A program made the translations under genes and the position numbers. A stretch of DNA of 10,032 nt from an uncultured bacterium (lineage in GTDB: Bacteria > Cyanobacteriota > Vampirovibrionia > Gastranaerophilales > Gastranaerophilaceae). How positions within the stretch are numbered: the first letter of the stretch is position 1; each line of letters starts with the position of its first letter. The notes beneath the pieces are model-generated. The model did no database searches. It had not been told where the DNA came from and worked only from the letters and a program-made list of their open reading frames with translations. The stretch covers positions 1 through 10,032 of the forward strand of contig USOK01000040.1 in NCBI GenBank assembly GCA_900556295.1, in the 5' to 3' direction. This document shows, piece after piece, positions 5,787-10,032 of the stretch.

Positions 5787-6104
5787 TTAGTTTTCGCAAT
5801 TGTACTCGTCATCCATTTCTTCAAGCTCTTTGGCTTTAAGAAGTTTTTTTGATTTTACCATATTGTTAAATTTTCTAAATTGTCTTTCTAACTTATATTT
5901 CATCAAATCAATATTTTCTAGAGCTTGTTTTTTAGCGTCTTTGATAGCTGGAGAATTTTTTTCATAAAACTCACAAGCTGCGTCTTTAAGTTCTCTTCTA
6001 GATTCTTCACCAGATTTAGGGGCGTATAAAACACCTGCAACAAGTCCACCAACAACGCCGGCAATTAGTCCCATTGCGAACATAAATGATTTGTTTTTAC
6101 TCAT
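5787..6104 (-). CDS. YtxH-domain small envelope protein (copy 1)
   Basis: This 105-residue protein has the YtxH N-terminus: a membrane span (about 7-27, FAMGLIAGVVGGLVAGVLY) then APKSGEESRRELKDA. A basic helical region (45-90) and an acidic tail (EELEE-like, ending DDEYNCEN) follow. The start is supported by GAGG (plus 6112-6115) at 7-nt spacing. It is the first gene of a two-gene unit with the DUF948 gene, driven by a well-formed promoter at 6130-6158. The YtxH-DUF948 pairing resembles the ytxG-ytxH stress operon of Bacillus with gene order reversed. Function is not established for the family. Confidence 0.83.
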   Translation of the reverse strand: MSKNKSFMFAMGLIAGVVGGLVAGVLYAPKSGEESRRELKDAACEFYEKNSPAIKDAKKQALENIDLMKYKLERQFRKFNNMVKSKKLLKAKELEEMDDEYNCEN

Positions 6105-6129
6105 AACATAACCTCGTCTTTCATTTATA

Positions 6130-6158
6130 ATTCTAACATATTTTCTTAATAATTACAA
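6130..6158 (-). promoter_or_regulatory. Promoter of the YtxH-DUF948 operon
   Basis: On the minus strand TTGTAA (plus 6153-6158) and TAGAAT (plus 6130-6135) are exactly 17 bp apart, with TG one base before the -10 (extended -10). Predicted start is about 6123, giving an 18-nt leader to the ATG at 6104. It sits directly after the stop codon of the upstream minus-strand gene. Confidence 0.65.
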
Positions 6159-6159
6159 G

Positions 6160-6519
6160 CTAAACGGCTAATTCTAGGACTAGGTCTTTGATTACGCCGG
6201 CTAGTTTGTAAATTTTTTTCGCTTTGTCTGTTCTGATTTTAAATATAATTAAGAGAGAATAAATCGCAACAGCAAAAATTATTTTAGAAACTATTTGTTC
6301 ATGTTTTTTTCTTACATACAAAATTATGTTTTCAAAAGAGTTTTTACACGAAGAAACTAAACATCTTCCATATTGCAGACAGGTCTGCATTAATGGATTA
6401 AAAGCCTCTACACAACCATTGTAGTAACGAATTTGTTTGTCCCATTTTATAAGATGACTGATGATAAAATGGGCGATTATCAATTCTGCTATGAAAATTA
6501 TTGCGATAAATATATACAT
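6160..6519 (-). CDS. Two-span membrane protein of unknown function
   Basis: I do not recognise this 119-residue protein. Residues 1-23 form a strongly hydrophobic span (MYIFIAIIFIAELIIAHFII), residues about 80-95 a second (IIFAVAIYSLLIIF). Between lies a polar segment with four cysteines (36, 47, 53, 58). The C-terminus (ending DLVLELAV) is amphipathic. The start is supported by AGGAA (plus 6523-6527) at short spacing, and a TATAAT lies upstream on the minus strand. It is divergent from murT and 55 bp ahead of the YtxH operon on the same strand. The location among small membrane-anchored proteins suggests an envelope role, but that is inference. Codon use and composition are like its neighbours, and the frame is uninterrupted, so a real gene is likely. 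Confidence 0.65.
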   Translation of the reverse strand: MYIFIAIIFIAELIIAHFIISHLIKWDKQIRYYNGCVEAFNPLMQTCLQYGRCLVSSCKNSFENIILYVRKKHEQIVSKIIFAVAIYSLLIIFKIRTDKAKKIYKLAGVIKDLVLELAV

Positions 6520-6532
6520 TTTTCCTATCTTT

Positions 6533-6540
6533 TGTATTAT
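6533..6540 (-). promoter_or_regulatory. -10 box in the divergent murT intergenic region
   Basis: The 67-bp gap between the minus-strand membrane protein and murT carries a perfect minus-strand TATAAT near 6535-6540, 16-21 bp before the ATG at 6519, without a clear -35. AT-rich repeats in the same spot (TATTATATTAATATA) could give a plus-strand -10 for murT, so the promoters would overlap. Confidence 0.3.
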
Positions 6541-6586
6541 ATTAATATAGGACAGAGAGAATTAGAATCCGTCTAAAGGACTATTT

Positions 6587-7921
6587 ATGATTAGGATACT
6601 AGAATTTTATTTATCATTAATAATTGCAAGATTAGCATATTTGGCAATAAGGCTTTTAAACCGTTCATCAGGTACATCTTTTGTTGGAATGATGACGCTT
6701 AAAATTTGTCCGAATTTTCTTGCATATTGCCGAAAGTATATTAAAAAAGATGTTATCACAATTACCGGAACAAATGGAAAGTCAACAACTTCTGGGATTA
6801 TTGCCCATATTTTAGAAGTCGCTAATCAAAACGTTATCCATAATCTCAAAGGTGCGAACATGCTTACAGGTGTGGCGAATGTTTTTGCGTTGTCTGTAGA
6901 ACCGTTTAAGAGATTTGATTATGCTGTAATTGAGTCTGATGAAGCGTATTTGACAAAACTTTACGACTATATGAGGTCAGATTATCTGGTTGTGACAAAT
7001 CTTTTCAGGGATCAATTGGATAGGTATGGAGAATTAAATACTACAGCAGGTTTTATAAAAAATGCGATTGATAAAAATCCTGATTTGAAATTGATTTTGA
7101 ATGCTGATGATCCGCTTGTTGCTACATTTGATAGAACTAAGTATGCAGTATATTATGGCTTTGAAAATGTCGAATATGATTGTAACTATGAACATAAATC
7201 AAATGCACCGGCAGAAGCTTTTAATTGTGTTTGTGGAGAGCCTTTGGAATATTCAAAACAGTTCTTTGCTCATGAAGGCCACTATTTCTGCCCAAAATGT
7301 GGTTACAAACGTCATGAATGTGATTATTCTGCTAACGTAAAAGTTTACAATGATTATTCTGTTTTGGTTGTAAAAAATAAAGGAATGGAATATGAGTTTA
7401 ATGTAAATCTTGCAGGACTTTATAATGCTTACAATGCGCTTGCTGCAATTGCTTTTGCGTTTGAACAAGGCTTAAATCAAACTGAAATTCAAAAAGCGTT
7501 AGATACTTATCACGCAATTTTTGGCAGAACCGAAAAAAGAATGATTAATGGAAATCAAACAATAATTCAGCTTATAAAAAATCCGACCGGAGCAAGCGAA
7601 GTGCTTAAAACAGTAGATTTGAATTCAAACATCGTAATCGCAATTAATGACAATTATGCTGACGGAAGAGATATATCTTGGCTTTGGGATAGTGATTTTG
7701 AACAATTGAAAGATGCTCATAAATTGATTATAACTTCTGGAATTCGAGCAAATGATATGGCGTTGCGCCTTAAATATGCGGGAATTCCTCAAGGAAAAAT
7801 TATTATAGAACCTAATATTAAAAAAGCTGTAGATATTGCGACAAAAGATGGAAAAACAACGATTTTACCATCATATACAGCTTTATTAAAAATTAATAAT
7901 GAAATAAAAGAAAGCAGGTAA
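6587..7921 (+). CDS. murT: MurT-type Mur ligase (lipid II isoglutaminyl synthase subunit)
   Basis: MurT with GatD amidates the D-Glu of the peptidoglycan stem to D-iso-Gln: MurT activates the carboxylate with ATP and GatD supplies ammonia from glutamine. The 444-residue length is typical. Visible features are an N-terminal hydrophobic helix, the ATP loop TITGTNGKSTT (58-68), KGANMLTG (88-95), IESDEAYL (115-122), NLFRDQLDRYGEL (138-150), and NADDP. A zinc-ribbon insertion of the MurT type has Cys214, 216, 235 and 238. The C-terminal DUF1727 domain has IKNPTGASEVL and NDNYADGRDISWLWD, which holds the acidic residues linked to catalysis. The first cysteine pair is C-x-C where C-x-x-C is expected. 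AAAGGA (6575-6580) sets the start. The following gene, two bases after the stop, is pdxJ and not gatD, which normally sits next to murT. Other Mur ligases lack the ribbon and DUF1727, so the call is firm. Confidence 0.93.
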   Translation: MIRILEFYLSLIIARLAYLAIRLLNRSSGTSFVGMMTLKICPNFLAYCRKYIKKDVITITGTNGKSTTSGIIAHILEVANQNVIHNLKGANMLTGVANVFALSVEPFKRFDYAVIESDEAYLTKLYDYMRSDYLVVTNLFRDQLDRYGELNTTAGFIKNAIDKNPDLKLILNADDPLVATFDRTKYAVYYGFENVEYDCNYEHKSNAPAEAFNCVCGEPLEYSKQFFAHEGHYFCPKCGYKRHECDYSANVKVYNDYSVLVVKNKGMEYEFNVNLAGLYNAYNALAAIAFAFEQGLNQTEIQKALDTYHAIFGRTEKRMINGNQTIIQLIKNPTGASEVLKTVDLNSNIVIAINDNYADGRDISWLWDSDFEQLKDAHKLIITSGIRANDMALRLKYAGIPQGKIIIEPNIKKAVDIATKDGKTTILPSYTALLKINNEIKESR

Positions 7922-7923
7922 AA

Positions 7924-8634
7924 ATGTTACTAGGAGTGAATATAGATCATATTGCAACATTAAGAAACGCAAGAGGCGGGGTAGAACCGAGTGTTGAAAA
8001 AGGAGCTGAGATTGCAGAACAAAACGGAGCAACATCAATCACAACTCATTTGCGTGAAGATAGGCGCCATATCAAAGATGAAGATGTTTATGCTTTAACA
8101 GAAAGTCTAAAGACTCGCTTAAATCTTGAAATGGCAATGGCAGATGATATTCAAGCAATTGCATTGGATGTAAAACCTTATTCTATTTGTCTAGTGCCAG
8201 AAAAAAGACAAGAAGTTACCACGGAAGGCGGTCTTGACGTTGCAGGACAACTTGAAAAGGTGACAGAATTTATAAAACCGCTACTTGATGCTGGAGTTAT
8301 TGTTAGTCTTTTTATTGATCCGGATGAGGAACAAGTAAAAGCATCTGCAAAAACGGGTGCTCAATTTATCGAAATGCATACAGGAGCTTATGCTGAAAGT
8401 TTTGGATATAAAGAAGAAGAGGAAGAATTTCAAAAACTTAAAAAATCTGCAGAACTTGCTCAAAGCTTGGGGTTGAAAGTTAATGCCGGCCATGGTTTGA
8501 ACTACGAAAATGTGTACAGAATGCACGAAATAGAAGGTTTACACGAACTAAATATCGGTCATAGTATAATCTCTCGAGCTGTATTTACTGGACTTGCAGA
8601 AGCTGTAAGCAAGATGAAGAGTCTAATTGAGTAA
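7924..8634 (+). CDS. pdxJ: Pyridoxine 5'-phosphate synthase
   Basis: PdxJ condenses 3-amino-2-oxopropyl phosphate with 1-deoxy-D-xylulose 5-phosphate to make pyridoxine 5'-phosphate, the last ring-forming step of the DXP-dependent vitamin B6 pathway in the cytosol. The 236-residue TIM-barrel protein is full length. Motifs present are GVNIDHIATLRNARGG (4-19), THLREDRRHI (41-50), LNLEMAM with the catalytic Glu69, VPEKRQEVTTEGGLDV (91-106), VSLFIDPD, MHTGAYA, VNAGHGLNY with His190, and the phosphate-binding ELNIGHSIISRAV (208-220). All catalytic residues of the E. coli enzyme have counterparts. It starts two bases after the murT stop, so it is co-transcribed with murT; its ribosome binding site is in the end of murT (AGCAGGT). 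The DXP-dependent route is typical of proteobacteria and cyanobacteria and their relatives, and absent from most Firmicutes. Confidence 0.97.
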   Translation: MLLGVNIDHIATLRNARGGVEPSVEKGAEIAEQNGATSITTHLREDRRHIKDEDVYALTESLKTRLNLEMAMADDIQAIALDVKPYSICLVPEKRQEVTTEGGLDVAGQLEKVTEFIKPLLDAGVIVSLFIDPDEEQVKASAKTGAQFIEMHTGAYAESFGYKEEEEEFQKLKKSAELAQSLGLKVNAGHGLNYENVYRMHEIEGLHELNIGHSIISRAVFTGLAEAVSKMKSLIE

Positions 8635-8651
8635 AAGTGTGTAAATTGTAG

Positions 8652-8671
8652 GTCGGGATTGTTATTCCGAC
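8652..8671 (+). other. Stem-loop after pdxJ
   Basis: GTCGGGA (8652-8658) pairs with TTCCGAC (8665-8671), seven pairs including one G-U, with a 6-nt loop. It has no T-tract after it, so it is not a good intrinsic terminator. It may stabilise the mRNA end or separate translation of pdxJ from the next gene. Confidence 0.4.
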
Positions 8672-8692
8672 AATAAAATATAGGACAGTATA

Positions 8693-9007
8693 ATGAAATC
8701 AGAACACGAAATAGTTGAAGAAATGTCGCAAGTTGTTGAACAAATGCGCATTGACGATTTGGAGGATAATCCGGAAATTGCAAACGAGTTTTTTGATTGC
8801 GATTGTTGCGGGGAAAACAAATGCCTTGCTGGTTCAATTGAATATGAAGGTTATAGATTGTGCAATGACTGTGTGCTTCTTGCTGAAACAGGTTTTGCGC
8901 TTGGTAAAATAAAGTCTGTAACAGAGTTGATTGATTCTATTGAAGATAAACATTTAGAGCAACTTGCGAATTTCATAAAAGAAGAAGAAAAACGATCTAA
9001 TAACTAG
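8693..9007 (+). CDS. Small cysteine-cluster (zinc-ribbon-like) protein, function unknown
   Basis: I do not recognise a named family. The 104-residue protein has an acidic helical N-terminus (1-34). A cysteine-rich middle with Cys36, 38, 39, 44, 57 and 60 is arranged as DCDCCGENKC, then SIEYEGYRLCNDC. A helical charged C-terminus ends EEEKRSNN. Two knuckles (C-x-C-C-G and C-x-x-C) about 20 residues apart look like a treble-clef or zinc-ribbon metal site. It is soluble, with no signal peptide. The start is supported by AGGA (8682-8685) at 7-nt spacing. It lies 58 bp after pdxJ on the same strand and may be in the murT-pdxJ transcript. A role as nucleic-acid-binding or adaptor protein is speculation. 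Confidence 0.8.
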   Translation: MKSEHEIVEEMSQVVEQMRIDDLEDNPEIANEFFDCDCCGENKCLAGSIEYEGYRLCNDCVLLAETGFALGKIKSVTELIDSIEDKHLEQLANFIKEEEKRSNN

Positions 9008-9030
9008 TTCATAATAATAACAAATTCTTT

Positions 9031-9088
9031 AAACTAATTCTAAAGAATTAGTAATATTTTGTTACATATAGTTAAAAAGAATTAGTTT
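9031..9088 (+). repeat. Competing inverted repeats built on AGAATTAGT
   Basis: ACTAATTCT (9033-9041) can pair with AGAATTAGT at 9044-9052 (tight hairpin, 8-9 bp). Extended to AAACTAATTCT (9031-9041) it can pair with AGAATTAGTTT at 9078-9088 (11 bp). AATTCTTT (9023-9030) can also pair with AAAGAATT at 9042-9049 or 9076-9083. The pairings exclude one another. Each right arm is followed by a short T-run (ATTTT, TTTTG). They may be tandem weak terminators for the cysteine-cluster gene, or a folded RNA leader. Confidence 0.45.
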
Positions 9089-9160
9089 TGTGGAATATAA
9101 ATAATATAAGAGAGAGCTTTGACGAAAAAAACGACAACAATACATATATAATTCATAAGC

Positions 9161-9197
9161 ATGACGGGTTTGAATCGCAACCCCGTCATTTTTCTTT
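9161..9197 (+). terminator. Intrinsic terminator in the 9008-9308 gap
   Basis: ATGACGGG (9161-9168) pairs with CCCGTCAT (9182-9189), extendable by TT/AA across one bulged C, and is followed by ATTTTTCTTT. It lies 150 bp after the cysteine-cluster gene, far for a simple gene end, so a short RNA from about 9110 could end here (candidate -10 boxes TATAAA 9096-9101 or TATAAG 9105-9110, with poor -35s). I see no gene elsewhere in 9008-9308. Confidence 0.7.
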
Positions 9198-9270
9198 ACA
9201 AAAGAGTTGTAAGTAGCAATTTTGTCTTAAAAATTTTGTTTATGTATATGTAAGGTTAGGAATGTATATT

Positions 9271-9288
9271 TTGGCTTGTAAAAGTCAA
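9271..9288 (+). other. Leader hairpin before the last gene
   Basis: TTGGCTT (9271-9277) pairs with AAGTCAA (9282-9288), seven pairs including one G-U, around a GTAA tetraloop. It ends 20 bp before the ATG at 9309. A weak promoter (TTGTCT, 17 bp, TATATG) ends just before it, near 9250. GGTTAGG occurs twice nearby (9254-9260 and 9300-9306). Confidence 0.3.
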
Positions 9289-9308
9289 GATGAATTAGTG
9301 GTTAGGTT

Positions 9309-10032
9309 ATGTATAATAGCAGAGTTTACTCTCCAAATTTAATAAGGCGGAATTTTGCATCTCAGCAGAATTACGAACAATCGCCAGTGCCGATGCATCA
9401 ATATCCGCAGTTTAGAGAAATTAGCCCGCAAGCTAATAGTGCTATTTGTGCATACATGTCACCAGTGATAAATAGGAGTGCTATGCCTCAAATCCCGTTG
9501 CAGGCGATGGTTAATCGATTAAAAATGCAGGGTAAAATTGAAGGGAAAGATTTTGTTATAGATGAAGCAAGAAATGGTAACAAATCTCTTGCGATAAATA
9601 ATAAATATGGAAATGAAGAAAAGCGTATTTATTATGATAATGATGATATGAACAGGTGGAGTGCTTATGTTGAAAATGTTTATAACGGAAATAAATTGTT
9701 AAGGAGCACCAGCAAAAATGCAAAGGGGAAAACTTTTGCCCATACCAATTATTACTATAATAAAGATGTCCCGCAAACAAGTTTTATGCCGGAGGGGTTG
9801 GCGCAATGTAAGACTTCTGATGAATATATTGAATATTTAAAAGCAAATAACATAAATTATAAACTTGAATATGGAGAAAATGATAAAAGTTATAAAAAAA
9901 TAACAGAATATAATACAGAAAACAAGAAGATTCGGAGTTCAAGCTGGAATACTGATATTCTTCAAGCTGTGACGAAATACGATAAAAGGGGAAACGAAAA
10001 TCAATATATTGCTTTTTGTGATAATCAAACAC
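9309..10032 (+). CDS. Open-ended gene, unknown protein with YD-like segments, 5' part
   Basis: The frame from ATG 9309 stays open for 241 codons and runs off the window. An in-frame TAG at 9303-9305 fixes the earliest possible start. The ribosome binding site is poor (GTTAGG only 2 nt away), so the later ATG at 9393 (Met29) or 9456 (Met50) is possible. I do not recognise the family. Residues 1-45 are Pro/Gln/Asn-rich and low in hydrophobics, without a signal peptide. Residues 60-75 (IPLQAMVNRLKMQGKI) look helical. From about 75 the protein is rich in Tyr, Asn, Lys and Asp. Segments such as ITEYNTENKKI (198-208) and VTKYDKRGN (221-229) resemble YD/RHS-type or YwqK-like beta-hairpin repeats. 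The opposite-strand ORFs over the same bases have unnatural Cys/His/Tyr-rich compositions and are shadows. It may be a lineage-specific surface or effector-like protein; that is inference. Confidence 0.7.
   Translation, partial: MYNSRVYSPNLIRRNFASQQNYEQSPVPMHQYPQFREISPQANSAICAYMSPVINRSAMPQIPLQAMVNRLKMQGKIEGKDFVIDEARNGNKSLAINNKYGNEEKRIYYDNDDMNRWSAYVENVYNGNKLLRSTSKNAKGKTFAHTNYYYNKDVPQTSFMPEGLAQCKTSDEYIEYLKANNINYKLEYGENDKSYKKITEYNTENKKIRSSSWNTDILQAVTKYDKRGNENQYIAFCDNQT

Noticed and set aside
7101..7468. Alternative-frame ORFs inside murT on both strands.
   Set aside because: They overlap intact, motif-rich MurT coding sequence and their compositions are unnatural.
9161..9189. A tRNA T-arm-like GGGTT-TGAATC-AACCC element, or a 30-residue ORF from the ATG at 9161.
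   Set aside because: The loop is the wrong size, no acceptor or anticodon arms are nearby, and the ORF has no ribosome binding site. The hairpin with its T-tract is a terminator.
9556..10032. Two minus-strand ORFs of 74 and 82 codons near the window end.
   Set aside because: They are Cys/His/Tyr/Phe-rich shadows of the plus-strand frame that is open from 9309, and have no ribosome binding sites.
1..10032. CRISPR arrays, insertion sequences, attachment sites and tRNA or rRNA genes.
   Set aside because: I saw no regularly spaced repeats, transposase or integrase motifs, or tRNA/rRNA signatures on reading both strands.

Overview
The window is AT-rich bacterial DNA from a probable diderm. It combines an MCE/MlaD-type protein, a PdxJ vitamin B6 enzyme, a MurT-type Mur ligase, YtxH/DUF948 small envelope proteins and a LapA-like membrane protein. 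This mix and the base composition fit the non-photosynthetic cyanobacterial relatives (Vampirovibrionia/Melainabacteria, for example gut Gastranaerophilales). That placement is inference; no rRNA or other decisive marker is present.

Layout. 1-874 (+): the 3' part of a multi-spanning membrane protein, probably an acyltransferase-3 family enzyme. 875-1330: a 456-bp gap that is not empty. On the minus strand it carries a 19-residue hydrophobic mini-ORF with a near-perfect Shine-Dalgarno and its own terminator. On the plus strand a good promoter points into the same interval. Just before the next gene lie three copies of TTATGCA, two direct and one inverted. 1331-2236 (+): MlaD/MCE-domain protein. 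2320-3618 (+): orphan PAS-containing sensor histidine kinase with an intact H-box but an eroded ATP-binding domain. 3712-4614 (+): RluD-type pseudouridine synthase, apparently on a leaderless transcript, followed in operon by a LapA-like membrane protein (4618-4980). A strong bidirectional terminator (5019-5053) separates these from a minus-strand block.

Minus block, in its own direction: a two-TM protein of unknown function (6519-6160), YtxH-like (6104-5787), DUF948/YtxG-like (5772-5416), and a second YtxH-like (5349-5077). This resembles the ytxG-ytxH pairing of Firmicutes. Divergent from it is a plus-strand operon of murT (6587-7921) and pdxJ (7924-8634), then a small cysteine-cluster protein (8693-9007). 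The usual MurT partner GatD is not in the window. A 301-bp non-coding stretch (9008-9308) holds competing inverted repeats and a good terminator. An unrecognised open-ended plus-strand gene (9309 to the window edge) follows.

Functionally the window is mostly cell envelope (MCE transport, peptidoglycan amidation, small envelope proteins), plus rRNA modification, B6 synthesis and one sensor. The least ordinary parts are the non-coding intervals, above all 855-1084, which has the layout of an Ibs/Sib-like type I toxin-antitoxin locus.
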